Assembly (NCBI GenBank): GCA_002335605.1
Contig: BEDY01000011.1
Span: 248,001 to 312,000, forward strand
Source: Prillingera fragicola
Lineage: Eukaryota; Basidiomycota; Tremellomycetes; Trichosporonales; Trichosporonaceae
DNA: 64,000 nt
Reading direction: 5' to 3'
The notes beneath the pieces were generated by a model that was given only the letters and a program-made list of their open reading frames with translations, searched no databases and was not told where the DNA came from. The position numbers and the translations under genes are program-made. Shown here piece after piece: positions 1-12,833 of the stretch (positions within the stretch are counted from its first letter, which is position 1; the number at the start of each line of letters is the position of its first letter).

Positions 1-14
1 GGGCCACATATTGA

Positions 15-1167
<1,153 letters not shown>

Positions 1168-1460
1168 GCATAGCAGGCTGGAGAGGTCGTGGGAACATGC
1201 AGTAGTGTTGTAGAGTAGATGCAGCAATGGAAGAGAATCGCGGATGAACCGTTCCGGGATTGGGGAACGGCTTCAAAGCGGGTCTCGGCTGGGGCCGTTG
1301 CCACTCGGCAAAAGATTGCGGCTCACCCGCCAATCCTGATTCGTTGAGCCGGTCTTGTGGTGCACTGATTGAGTGAGCCACTTTGTACAAAGTCCAAGCC
1401 CATCCCAACCACCTGGACTCCTGTCGTCGCTCCACACTGTACATACGTTCACTCGCAGCG

Positions 1461-3289
1461 ATGTTGGCCGCCCGAACGCTGCTCCGAACGCTACCCCGCA
1501 ACGCACGTCGTGCGTCGGTTATTGGCGCCCGTACTGCGACACTCCCTCGCGCAACACCTGCCTCAGTCGCGGCTATTCGCTTCGGATCCCATGTTCCCCC
1601 ACGCAACCCCGCGTTCGCCCAGGTCACCGAAGACACTGTCCAGGAGCTGCGTGCTCTTCTTTCATCCCCCTCCTCCCTTCTGTCAACCCTTGATGGCTCT
1701 GCCACCGCAGAGGACCTCGTTGGTTTCAACGACGATTGGATGAACAAGTACCACGGTAAGAGCCAAGTTGTTGTCAAGCCCAAGACGACCGCAGAGGTCG
1801 CCGCTGTTGTCAAGTTCTGCTACGAGAAGGGTATCGCTGTTGTCCCTCAAGGTGGTAACACTGGTCTTGTTGGTAAGTCCTTGCCAGCCTGTTTCGCAGC
1901 ACGCTGACTTGGCAGGTGGCGGTGTCCCCATTCACGACGAGGTAGTCTTGTCCCTGGCCAACTTGAACCAGATCCGTTCCTTCGACCCCGTCTCGGGCAT
2001 TCTCGTCGGCGATGCTGGTGTCATTCTGGAGACTGCCGACAACTTCCTCGCCGAGAAGGGTTTCATCTTCCCCCTCGACCTGGGTGCCAAGGGCTCGTGC
2101 CAGATTGGCGGCAATGTGGCCACCAACGCCGGCGGTCTGCGTCTGCTTCGTTATGGTAGCTTGCATGGTACCGTTCTGGGTATCGAGGCTGTTCTTCCCG
2201 ACGGTACTATCTGGAACGGTCTGCGCACTTTGCGCAAGGACAACACTGGTGAGTTGCGGCGACTGGCTGAAGAAGGCTACGGCTTACGATCCAGGCTTGG
2301 ACCTTAAGCAGCTGTTCATCGGTTCGGAAGGCACTCTTGGTGTCATTACTGCCATCTCTATTCTTTGTCCTCGTCGCCCCAAGGCTATGAACGTGGCCGT
2401 GTTCTCTGTTGATTCCTACGAGGCTGTACAGGGCGTCTTCGGCGACGCCAAGGAGTACCTTGGCGAGATTCTCTCAGCCTTTGAGTTTTGGGACAAGCAG
2501 TCGTACTCGGTGGTGAGGAAGCATCAGGAGGAGAACGGTGGGGAGCGCAAGACCTTTGAGAACGAGGGAAACTTCTACTGCCTGATCGAGACTGGCGGAA
2601 GTAACGCTGAGCACGACGAGGAGGTACGTCCGCCTGACCTTCATCCGCTGACATGTTCAGAAACTCGCTAGTCTCCTGGAGCATCTCATGGAGTCTGGCA
2701 AGGTTCTGGACGGTGTCCTTGCACAGGACACCACCCAGTTCGCAGGTCTTTGGTCCCTCCGCGAGCTCATTCCCGAGTCGTGCGGTAAAGCCGGCTCCGT
2801 TTACAAGTACGACTTGTCGATTCCGGTCAGCAAGATGTACTCGATTGTGGAGAAGGTTCGCCACCGTCTTAGGGACGCCGGTCTGTTGAATGGGGATGGC
2901 GCGGCCGGCGACCCCATCCGTGCGTGCGTTGGATATGGCCACATGGGTGACGGTGAGTGACAGTCCGCGGGTTTGGGCTGAATCGACAGGAAACGTCCAT
3001 CTTAACATTGTCGCCGACAAGTACACCGATGAGATTGAGGCTGTAATCGAGCCTTATGTTTACGAGATCGTCTGTAAGTACAACATCTGACTTTCCCCGC
3101 TGCCGAGCTAATGACTGCAAAGCTGAGCTTGAAGGCTCGATCTCTGCCGAGCACGGTCTCGGTGTCATGAAAGCGCCCCACATCCACTACTCGCAGTCGG
3201 ATGTGTCCATCAAGCTTATGCGTGACATCAAGCACCTCATTGACCCCAAGGGTATCATGAACCCCTACAAGTTCACATCTACCGAGTAA
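1461..3289 (+). CDS. FAD-linked D-2-hydroxyglutarate / D-lactate dehydrogenase, mitochondrial
   Basis: Predicted 538-residue flavoprotein of the DLD2/DLD3/D2HGDH family, which oxidises D-2-hydroxyglutarate (or D-lactate) and passes electrons to an acceptor. The first roughly 45 residues are rich in Arg, Ala and Ser with few acidic residues, as in a mitochondrial presequence. The FAD-binding PCMH domain shows [11 protein letters not shown] and [20 protein letters not shown]. The C-terminal oxidase domain carries [13 protein letters not shown] and ends in the SAEHGLG...MNPYKF block typical of the family. Exons are 1461-1872, 1916-2248, 2295-2623, 2661-2952, 2990-3073 and 3123-3289. An in-frame ATG 26 codons upstream (1383) is possible, but 1461 opens directly on the presequence. 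D-2-HG versus D-lactate specificity cannot be settled by eye. Confidence 0.92.
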
Positions 3290-3745
3290 AAGCAACTAGA
3301 AGATGCCACAGACTGTCTATCCCCACTGTGGGCTTGTTCGTCGAGCTGCAGGCTTACAAACATAACTGAACCTACGCCCAGACTGTGTGCCAGGTGTAAT
3401 CGGATTGGGTTGGGGGGCAACGAACGGTGCGCGACACAAGGCATGTTGAGTCAGCTTCGAACCTTAGTTATTGCAATCGCAACTGATGATCCTCCTTCCG
3501 ACTAACTTGACTGCTCCCCACACTGCGTCGGAACGACTGAATCCCGCGGAAATTACTGCCCGTAACTGGTGGCTTTATGACTGCACTTGGCTTGGTCAGT
3601 GTAGCAGCTCACTTCGTAATGAACCTCCACTTGGCTTGGTCAGGTGCCTCCACCTTGGCTCATCCGCACGTCATCATCTCGTCCATAAAACCTCCTCGGT
3701 CGTGGCTCTCTGGAGGTCCCATAACCACTTTACACACCCACAAAG
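3290..3745. promoter_or_regulatory. intergenic region upstream of the epimerase gene
   Basis: About 455 bp between two genes in the same direction. It should hold the terminator of the dehydrogenase and the promoter of the epimerase. A 16-bp direct repeat reading cacttggcttggtcag occurs at 3584-3599 and 3628-3643, 44 bp apart, close to the start of the downstream gene. No RNA gene or coding sequence is seen. Confidence 0.4.
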
Positions 3746-4875
3746 ATGAAGGTACTTATTCTTGGAGCGAGTGGTAAGTCCATGTGGTTTGCCCCGCTCA
3801 CGACAAGGATTCATAGGCAACGCAGCAGCTTTGGCCTTCACGCGGGCTGGCCACATTGTTTGGGGTCAGACTCGCTCTCAGAGGACTGCCGATGGACAGT
3901 TTACTCCCAATGAGATTCTGCCAGTTGTGTGCGATCCTCACAGCGCGGAAGGCAGGAAGACTTGGACCGAAATCGCTAAAGATGTGGATCTAGTGCTAGA
4001 CACTCTGGCTTCGGCCGGACTGGAGAAAGCCATGGCCATATTCAATGGTTTCACAAGTGCAGTAGAAGACCGCCCCGATGGCGCGCCCCTGCCAACGTTC
4101 ATTTACTGCAGTGGGCACTACTGTATGGCCCGAGGTTATGGGGATCTCGACAAGTGGTCAGATGAGCGTCAGCCCGCCGATGCACCGGTGAACAAAGGCA
4201 CCAGTTGGCGCGCTCGTATAGAGAAGGCGGTTATGCACAGTGAGCTAGGCTGAACAATCTACCATTCTTACAGCAGGTAACAAAGTGCATGGCGTTGTGG
4301 TTCGCCCAACGTGCCTTTACGGGCGCTCCGGCTCCTACTTTGCGACCTACCACTTTGAGCCAGCTCTGAAGGCCGCCAAGAGTGGCGACAAGGTATTTGA
4401 GACAATTTCTTCAGACAACGGCAAGATCTCCACGATCCACACGGACGACCTAGCAGATCTGTTTGTTGGCATCGGAGAGCGCGTAAGTGGAACTCGTCAG
4501 ATCCAAACGCTTAAATCTTGAAGGGCCCAATCTGCCGCGGCCAAGCGTTTGTCGCAGCCAACCCGTCGACAGACAATTTACGTGACATCTTGGATGCTGT
4601 CTTGCGCGTATCGGGTTGCACTTCTTACACAGTTCGCCCACCCAGTGACGGTAAGTTGATGAAACTGCTACTGTTAACCCAAACAGCCTATGAAGTGGCT
4701 TGGATCACGCCTCTGTTATCTAAGCCTTCACTGGGGGCAGCGTTAACAGGCTGGACCCCGAAGAAGATGGGCCTTTCGGATGGCATGGACGTGTATTGGG
4801 TATGTTTCCAGCTCATGTCTATGCTAATGCCGTCTCTAGCCAGCTTTTGTGAAATCGCTGGAGAAGAAGGACTGA
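3746..4875 (+). CDS. NAD(P)-dependent epimerase/dehydratase family protein (extended SDR-like)
   Basis: Predicted 313-residue Rossmann-fold protein. The N-terminus reads MKVLILGASGFIGN, giving the nucleotide-binding GxxGFIG motif only if the first intron ends at 3807; an acceptor nine bases later keeps the frame but destroys the motif. Later landmarks are FIYCSGHY, RPTCLYGRSGSYF and IHTDDLADLFVG, the order seen in NAD-dependent epimerase-like proteins. The usual YxxxK pair is not obvious. Exons are 3746-3773, 3808-4239, 4277-4482, 4524-4650, 4687-4799 and 4840-4875. The substrate is unknown. Downstream it converges on EDE1 with about 350 bp between stops, in which I see nothing else. Confidence 0.8.
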
Positions 4876-5223
4876 GGAATGGCATGTATATGTTACATGT
4901 ACCTCCATTGTCGGTGCTGCGCAGCTTGCACGAGACGATCTTGTGTCTCCGTGATGTTGGGCAATGCAGGAGACCAGTGGACTGAACACTGGCAAGAACT
5001 CAGATACTAAACTGTGCTTGGACTCAACAACGGGCAAATCTTTGTGTTCCATATGTTTCCTCCAAAGCCCAGGGATACATGCATGTTGCCCATTTCGAGG
5101 TGACAATGTGAAGAGCTCGCTGAATGGTAGCGTTGCATCCACAGCACGTAACGCAACATTGATAAACATCATTGATGGACCAAACTTCAAGCAAATTCAT
5201 TCTTATCCTATATTTCTTCCCCT
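4876..5223. other. tail-to-tail intergenic region
   Basis: About 348 bp between the stop codons of the epimerase (plus) and EDE1 (minus). It presumably carries both 3' UTRs and polyadenylation signals. No coding sequence, repeat or RNA gene is recognised. Confidence 0.5.
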
Positions 5224-8200
5224 CTACTTCACGAGAAGCACGTTGAGAGCCTTCTGGAAGTCGTAGCCGTTCGCATCTAGAGCCTCCACAACGAGAGACC
5301 TGGGGAATCCCATCGCACACAACTGAATTGTCAGTGCAACGAACGTCGGGGGGGGATGGGGACGTACCTTCTTCACATCCTCTAGGTCATCCGACTGAGG
5401 CAGATCGCCACCAGCCGCCGAAGGACGGTGGGGTAGAGCGGGAGGCTGAGGCGTGGACTGCTGCACAGCTCCCGCATCAGCAGGCTGGGCGGCGCTTGCA
5501 GGCTCGAAGTCATTACCGAAGGCATCGTCAAATGACAGAGGATTTCCCTGTCCCGCGGCAGCAGGGGTCTTGGACTGGTTAAGGCCCCACTCGTCAAAGC
5601 CCTTGGGTGCATGGTCCTGCTCCGTCTTGGGCGGAACAACCTCGTACGTCTGCAGAAGCGAGTTGGAGTTGTCTGATCCAGTGTTCAATTGTGACGAAGG
5701 CTTGTCGAAGTCATCGTCGAAGCTGGCGAACTCATCGTCAAAGGCCGAGGAGGTATTAGTTAGCTGGTTGGCAGCGTTGGCAGCGTTGGCAGCGTTGGCA
5801 GGCTGGTCAGTGTTGACCTGCTGACCCCCGCCTGTCGGCGGCATGTCGGAGAAGTCAAACTCATCCTCGTCATCAAACATAGACGTTTTGGGAATAGCGA
5901 CCGCTCCCAGAGTCGGTGCCGACGACCCCTGGACCTCCGAAGGTGGGTCAGAGGCAACTTGAGCGGCTGTCGATGGCGCGGTTGCAGGCGCGCCAAATGG
6001 ATCAAATGCTGCCTGGTTGGTCGGCGATGCGGGAACTGGAGCATTCGACCCAATGGCAGGCGCGCCGAACGGATCAAATGCTGACTGCCTGGCTGGGGAG
6101 GTAGGGACGGAGCTAGTTGACCCAACAGCTGGGGCACCGAACGGATCAAACGCCTCCTGCTTATTCGGCAAGCTTGGGACCGCAGCCGCCGCCCCAACAC
6201 CCACCGCTGCCGCACCCACAGGCGCTCCAAACGCATCGAAGGAAGTTTGCTTCGTGGGAGATGTGGGACCCGTTGATCCACGTGCAGGAGGAGGCGGCGC
6301 ACTGCGGCGAGCCTTGGCCTGGCCATCTTCGGTAGACGATGAAATAGCGTTCTTAGGCGAGGGAGGACCCATAGGGAAGCCTGCAGCGGTTGGCGATGTA
6401 ACTGGAGCAGCAGCAACAGCAGCCGCGTTTCCGGGAGTGAATGCCATTCCTCGCGAATCGTCACTGTCTCCTGGCTGTTGTTCTTGACCCGAGTAGCCGC
6501 GACGGGGGACCTCCAGGTCTTCAGGTCCCTCATCCTCGTCGGAAGACTCGTTTGCTCCAAATTCATCCTCAGCCTGAGCGAGAGGGGGAGCTGACGCGGC
6601 AGGCGGCGTGTGGGGATTACTTGAGGGTGCAATCGCTTGAGTCGAGGCACTGCGTTCGTTGTCTGGGCGCCCCAGATCCCCCAAGGCGGCCTTGGAAATA
6701 CCAATGGGAACGGGAATGGTTGAGGCAGATTCACCCCCGGAAAGTTGAGGATTTCCATCCGAGCGCTGAGGGTCCTCGGTCTCGGTATCGAAGTCCGCAA
6801 ATGCTGCATCGAAATCCGTGGGGTTACTTGAAGAGGCTTGCTCGTCAATCTGGCGTGGCGCGGCAGCTGCAGGCTCGGCTCCAAACGAGTCACCGAACCC
6901 ATCATCGTCAAAGGCAGTGGACTGCGCAGGGCCGTCCAAAGGGCCGCTGAAGGGGTCATCGGCAGCGGCAGGGTCAGCACCAGCCGGCTGGGCCGAATAT
7001 GCGTGCTCAGCTTTCGCAGAGGTAGGCGCTCCGAAAGGATCAACGGCCACGGTTGTCGGAGTCATCTCGCCCGAAGCAGCACCAACTGCCGGAGACTCGG
7101 CGCGAAGCTTGGGGGTGGCAGCGGTATCGCTGGTGTTTGTCGAAGTACGCTGCAAAGAGCCTGCGGTAAGAGCGCCCGCTGCCACTCCCGCAACGGCACC
7201 GAGGCCAGCAACTGCTGCCGGAGAAGGACCAGACTGCTCAGATCCCGCGCTGTTCACGCGGCCAATGGAGTTCCGCGTGAACGGATTGTTGGACCGCTGA
7301 GATGCGCCAGTAGCCTCAGGGCTCAGCGCCTGAGGCGTGAACGGCAGGGGCACTCCCGTGGCCGTGTTCATTGTCGGCGAGATCACTGCTTCAGGCGCAG
7401 GCTGAGCAGCCTTCTCAGCCTCACGAATCTCCGATTGCACGGCATCGCGAGAGCCTTCAGCCGTCGAGACCTGCTTCTTGGCAATGGACACCATCCCCTT
7501 TTGCTGACGGGCCTCCTTTTTAATCTTATCGAGGAGAAGCTTGAGACCGGTCTTCTCGTCCTCAAATTCCTTCATCCGCTTGTGCAAACCGCGGACTTCT
7601 TCCTTATCACGAAGGAGCGTTTGCTCCAGCTCGTCCTTCTCCATGCGCATCGCCGTGACGTCGCTCTCGGCAGCGATAACATCGCCCTGAAGCTGCTTCA
7701 GCCTGGCAGTCTGCTCGCCCACTCGAACACGCAGTTCCGATACAGCTTTGGTTTCGGTCTCGTGCTTGGCCCGCGCAGCAGTCAACTCGGTCTCCAGCTG
7801 TTCCAGCTGACTGGCATTCGAGGCGGCAGAGCGCTCTAGGTCAACTCGAGACTTCTCAAGATCGTTAACCGCCCGAGTTGTGTTGGCAAGCTGGTTCTTG
7901 GTGTTACCAATGTCAGCAGAGTGGTCGGGCACAGATGACGCCTGTACGTCGGCAGCATCGTCCCCGAGAAGGTCAGCAGCAGGCTGAGGCGATGACGTAG
8001 TGGCTGGGGCTACGGCTGTCAGACGTGTACGATCATTAACACTTACCGAACATTGCAGGCCCGCCTCCGCGCTGCTGCTGGCGAGACGAGTCCTGGCCGG
8101 TACCACGGCGCGACGGAGGTTGAGACAAGAAAGCTTGTGGACCAGCAGAGATGGCTCCTGACTGGAACGGCCCGGCGTTCTGCGCGTGGAACGAACCGGT

Positions 8201-9658
8201 GCTCTGCGGCTGGAATGCCACGGTCGACTGTGGCTGGAACGGTCCCGTTGTCTGGGCAGGAATAGGGGTAGCAGGCTCTGGACCGTCGCTGAAAACATCA
8301 AAGAGGTCCTTGGAGGCAGCCGACGGCTGCTGCCCGTCATGACCAGCAGTGTGGCGCAGACGGGGAGGGATCAGGCTCATTGGCAAAGCGGACGGCAGGC
8401 TTTGACCGCCCAGCTTAGCGTTGATGAGATACATTGCCACCGCAAACTCGTCACGGTCGAGTTTGCCTTCTTGACGGATATCGGCCAGATCCCTGAGCAT
8501 GTCAGTATTAGCTGAACGGGGCAACTCACCAGATATTGGCAAGAATATCCTCGTCAAGCTGACTCTGCACCATGAAAGGCACTGCAACATCGCCATCAAT
8601 GACACCATTGTTGTGGGGGTCGAGCTGAGAAAAGAACCGGTCAGAGGTGGCTTTGGCTTCCGCAGTTACATCCCAAGGCATAGCCGACCCCGCGGACGAG
8701 GATGGAGGCACATTGAATGTCGATTGTCTGCTTGGAGTCATGGTGCGCGAGCGAGGAGGAGTACCCGTGGGACCGGACAGGCTCTGGCCCGTGACTTGCG
8801 GCTGCATAGGGCCAGTAAACTGCCGTTGGATTGGGCTGGTGGGGCCGGTTTGTTGCATGGCGATCGGAGCAACCGCAACAGGAGGGCGACCTCCAGATGC
8901 AGCCTCATAGGTTCCAGCAGGAAGAGTAGCAGGCAGTGTGAGGTTCGAGTTGGCCATGCAACTCTGGATGAGGTACATGCCAATGATGAAATCGGTGAGA
9001 TCGAGGGCTCCGCGCTGCTGGGTATCCGCGAGATTCCTGTTTGTCAGATGAATGCCACCCAACACTCAGAGACACTCAGAACACACCAAATTTGACCTAG
9101 CTTATCATAGTTGAGCTGGCTCTTGAGAAAGACGTCACGAGCCTTGTCACCGCTGACGAGACCGTTGGCTGGGCCGCAGCCGACAAAGATGCGAGTAAAC
9201 TTGGTGCGGTCAGACGCGGTGAGCTGCGGGAGGATGGGGCCACCGGTTCCTGCGGAGCTTCCGCTAGGTGCACTGGCCATCGAAGGCTGCTGGGGAGGGC
9301 CCGGGAAGCCATTGAAGGTGGGATACGGTCCTAGTTTGTTAGCCAAGGCGGGGTCGACCTGGGTCTGATTGCCCTTCTGAAGCCATCCGACGATGCGAGC
9401 AACCTTGTACCAGCCATCCTTGGTGAGGAATCCGTTATTGTCTGGATCAGCTACAGCCCAAATCTCTCCTAGCGTCTGCTGGGGAAGTCCAGACGCTGAG
9501 AGAAAGGGTAGAGCATCTGAGCCCGGGAGAACGCCTGTCTGCGCAAGGTCAGTTACCAGCACAGGTATTGATTGTTAGCGAATACGTACATCGTCTTTGT
9601 TGACGCTATCAAAGAGCTGATCGTAATACTGCTTCTCCTGTGCAGAAAGGGCTGCCAT
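5224..9658 (-). CDS. EDE1: EDE1/Eps15-like endocytic scaffold with three EH domains
   Basis: Early endocytic scaffold that binds NPF-containing adaptors and ubiquitin at clathrin-coated pits. Six exons (9658-9590, 9538-9087, 9036-8530, 8492-8047, 8015-5368, 5322-5224) encode 1406 residues. Order: EH1 (about 10-100, EIWAVADPDNNGFL), EH2 (about 130-215, QIWNLADTQQRG), EH3 (about 300-375, NIWDLADIRQEGK), a long coiled coil (about 515-660), a Pro/Ser/Ala-rich region with repeated DPFGAP motifs, and a C-terminal UBA domain (MGFPRSLVVEALDANGYDFQKAL). One intron (8016-8046) is only 31 nt but is needed to keep the frame. The start at 9658 gives MAALSAQEKQYYDQLF; an in-frame upstream ATG exists. It is head-to-head with the metaxin gene. 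Confidence 0.95.
5987..6245 (-). repeat. tandem DPFGAP-coding repeats inside EDE1
   Basis: Four consecutive units, starting near 6222, 6132, 6061 and 5989, encode xxFD(P/A)FGAP separated by Ser/Pro/Ala-rich spacers, with a period of roughly 72-90 bp. A further DPFGAP sits upstream near 7030. DPF motifs are known ligands of adaptor appendage domains in Eps15-type proteins; binding here is inference. Confidence 0.8.
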
Positions 9659-9925
9659 GATGACAGTCTCCTGACAGGATGTATAATGGTCCAAGTTGTG
9701 AGGATGGAACGAGGATGGGTAAGTTGGAGGTAGGATGGATGTTGGACCCCCGTCATCGTCATCCCCACCGGCCGTCATCGCCCACACCCGGACGGCTAAG
9801 TCAGGGGCAGATTTAAAGTGTGGAGGCTGGCCACAATAAGTTGGACTTGCTTGGCCCTTGCTTGCATCCTCCACTTTGACCCATTACCTCCATTCATCCA
9901 CCTACTGTAGGCTACCGATTCTGAA
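9659..9925. promoter_or_regulatory. shared divergent promoter of EDE1 and the metaxin gene
   Basis: Only 267 bp separate the two start codons, so both promoters must lie here. No TATA box is obvious. The placement is inferred from gene orientation only. Confidence 0.55.
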
Positions 9926-10907
9926 ATGTCGCAGCCATCATCGTCAATGTTTTCTGCACCTCAGTGGGTGAACACATTTTACGCAAAGTTTCCCCTCGTC
10001 ACTCTGGAGCAACAAGACACTGTGGACTGGAAGAAGACGACTTCATCCGTGTCGTCGCCTTATGTCCTCTGGGTATGTTGAGCTCCTCGCTGTGCCCTGC
10101 ATTCTAACCAAAAATACCAGGTGCACGAGTCTCAGGACGTAGCCTCCCATGCTCACAGCCGTCAATGGGCCTCATCTGTTCCGGCGTCATTGCGCGCCCA
10201 GCTGCTGTTCCTTCTCCGCGATATCCCAATTGTTAGCCGTCCGTGGTCCAACGAATCATCGGCACCCAGGAGCAAGCTTCCCACTCTCCACAACACGGCA
10301 CAAAACCGCCTTGTGTCTGCCGATGAGATTCGGGGCTGGCTGGACTCCTCACATCCTCTGAAAGGCAACGATGCCAGGTTGGTACATTCCATTCCTGGAA
10401 CTCTCGCTGATCCGTCCAGCCTTCAAGGTATGCCCGACCAGGCTACGTACGACACCGCACTGGCTACGGCACAACTTGTAATTGTTCGCCTGCTTCCAGC
10501 GTACCTCGCCTCCAGTCAAGACACACCTAGTGATCTCGCCTTGCTCATTCCTGAGCCACCTGCCCTCTCGGCGGGCCTCACCACTCCCTTGCCTGCATCT
10601 CTGACCGGGGATGATCGTGCTCTCAACTACGATGACATTATCCACAGCGGTATGGAGGCCCTGGAAGCCTTGCGGTCGAGTATTGGTTCATCCTGGGCCT
10701 TGGGAGCAACGTAAGTGTTGCGTCGGTCTCCTCGCTGAACATTCCAGGTCGCCCACGCCACTAGACGCACTCATCGCCTCACATCTCTACTGCATTTTCG
10801 CTCTGCCAGCTTCGGCACCTTTGCGCCTCAAGCTTGAGGAGTGCCCAGAGCTGGGAGCGTATGTGGACAGGGTCATTGACTATGCGGGACGAGTACAAGA
10901 CAAATAG
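9926..10907 (+). CDS. metaxin / SAM complex subunit-like protein (Tom37/Sam35-type)
   Basis: Predicted 298-residue protein resembling outer-mitochondrial-membrane metaxins, which help the SAM complex insert beta-barrel proteins. The N-terminal part has a thioredoxin-like layout: LRAQLLFLLRDIPIVSRPW, then SKLPTLHN and SADEIRGWL, as in the Tom37/metaxin N-domain. The last exon carries the GST-C-like block SPTPLDALIASHLYCIFAL...CPELGAYVDRV. Exons are 9926-10072, 10121-10710 and 10748-10907. I see no clear C-terminal membrane anchor. Assignment between Sam35 and Sam37 is uncertain. The stop codon lies only 32 bp from that of the convergent WD40 gene. Confidence 0.65.
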
Positions 10908-10939
10908 ATAGGCCAACAGCATGTACACGCACACCTCCC

Positions 10940-12296
10940 TCACTTGTCATCATCATCGTCGGACATCAGCTCTGCGAGTTCTCGCTCTTCCTCCTCCGTC
11001 ATGTGAGCATCGGAAGGTGCAGGAATGGGACCATAATTGAGCACTGCAGGGTTGAGAAGCTCTGCGCTATCAGTATGGAGCTGCATGCCCAGCTCACCTT
11101 CAACCGTCCAGCGCCTTAATGTCGCATCCAAGCCTGCAGACACGATGACGACAGACTTTTTCCCTCCGTCTTCACGTATCCATACGTCCATGGCCGAAAC
11201 TTCTCCACAGTGGCCAGATACCACTGCAATGGGCTTGAGATCCTCATCATCCAATGTGGAAGCGTCCCACACCCTGAGCTCCTCGTCCTCGGAGCCTGTG
11301 AGAATATATGGTAGACCGTTTGGATTGGGAAGGATCGTCTTGACGTAGCTTGGGTGATTAAGAGTAGCAGATGTGCTACCGTGCAATTTGGCAGTGTTGT
11401 CTGTGGATGCTATACCGATCAGCTCCCGCCAAGCCCCCCAGGGACAAGCTCACCGCTCCAGAGACCATCATCCGTCACGGCTAGCTGCGGCACGCTGGTC
11501 TCGTGTCCGGGGAGGTCCTTGATTAAACGGAGTGGCGATGCATCTTCCGGAACAGTCTACAGTCAGCAGTTATCTCTTCACAGAACCTCACCTGCTCAAT
11601 GGCCCATTCCTTAATAACGCCCATCGAGTCCGCCGTCCACACAGAGAGGACGGTGTTGTTCTCGTCGGGTAGCTTGTATGCGGCGGTGTCCACTGGCCGT
11701 GTATGCTCCTTGATCACTTGGCGAACAGTCGGTGCCTGTCGCTGCTCCAATGGGGAAAGATCCCACAGGCGAATCGATCGGTCAGAGGAAGTCGATAGAA
11801 GAAGGGGAGGGTGTGTGGGAAGCACCGTCACTGACTTGACGAAATCGCTATGACCCTCAAGAGCTACGAGCAACTCGCCTGACTGAAACATTAGCACCAC
11901 CCTGGTCAACTCCGCTTACCTTGGCGTCCCATACACGAATCGTCTTGTCCCACGATGACGTGAGAAGAGCTAGCCACGGCTGAGGGCCGCTGACAGCGTA
12001 CAAGCAAAGGCTGGTGACTGGACCCTTGTGCCCTTTGTAAATCATCGTTGTGCGACCAGTCTGACGTTAGCAACATACTCGTTGGCTACACCTACTTTCA
12101 AGTCCAGACGGCGCGCTTGCCAGCCAGATTCTGCAGTCCAGGCGTCCTGATCGCGGATTACCAGGTCGAGCACTTTGCTGCTAACCTTGATGGGATGACC
12201 GACTTTCTCAGCCGCTACGATCTTCCGTTCCCGGTTCGACGCATCAGCCAGTTGCTGAGAGGTCTGGAAAAGTAAACCTGTGTCTGTAGTTTGCAT
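10940..12296 (-). CDS. WD40-repeat protein of unknown role
   Basis: Five exons (12296-12096, 12060-11920, 11882-11592, 11556-11454, 11409-10940) encode 401 residues forming a beta-propeller. Clear blades include GHKGPVTSLCL...SSWDKTIRVWD, GHSDFVKSVTV...SSDRSIRLWD, a blade ending in GSEDEELRVWD and GHCGEVSAMDV...GLDATLRRW. The C-terminus is acidic, MTEEEERELAELMSDDDDDK. I do not recognise a named family. An in-frame ATG at 12392 would add 32 residues; the internal start MQTTDTG is preferred because the propeller begins shortly after it. All introns are 35-44 nt. It converges on the metaxin gene. Confidence 0.85.
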
Positions 12297-12504
12297 GCCG
12301 GTAGAGAGGTGGCTGGGCACAAAATGTCTAGAGGCTGAGTGGAAGGAATCAATACGCAGACATAAACGAGAATATTGTTGACATGACGACACACTTTGAA
12401 TAGCTGTTGGTTACGTAATCACTTCCTTGATCACATGTGCCGATCGATTGCCGCTTGGAGGGGCAATCGGTTCAACAACTCGAAGTGATGCGAGATCACC
12501 CAAT

Positions 12505-12546
12505 AGGCAGGTCCCCGCATCACACAGGCAGGTCCCCGCCTCACTT
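12505..12546. repeat. two-copy 21-bp direct repeat
   Basis: The words aggcaggtccccgcatcac and aggcaggtccccgcctcac start at 12505 and 12526, a 21-bp period with one mismatch in the shared part. Confidence 0.75.
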
Positions 12547-12747
12547 TGCCAAACTCCCCTTGCCCTCGGTCTGAGATCTACAGATTCCGAAACTGCTTGT
12601 GCCCATCAATGACATTTCTTCTACATTGCAGAGGTCCTGCCCACGGCATCCACCCTCTTCAAACACTTCACTGCTTAATGGAATCACTGAATACATGACA
12701 TACTCGCCAACTAGGCTATAGCTGATTTAGTGGCGGACACTTGATAC

Positions 12748-12833
12748 CCATACCCACAGCCTATGCTTTAAACGATGCAGTACGCTAGTTCCATACCCAC
12801 AGCCTATGCTTTAAACGATGCAGTTCGCTAGTT
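12748..12833. repeat. two-copy 43-bp tandem repeat
   Basis: Positions 12748-12790 and 12791-12833 are the same 43-bp unit, beginning ccatacccacagcctatg, with a single mismatch (gcagta versus gcagtt). The near-identity suggests recent duplication or conversion. Confidence 0.9.
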
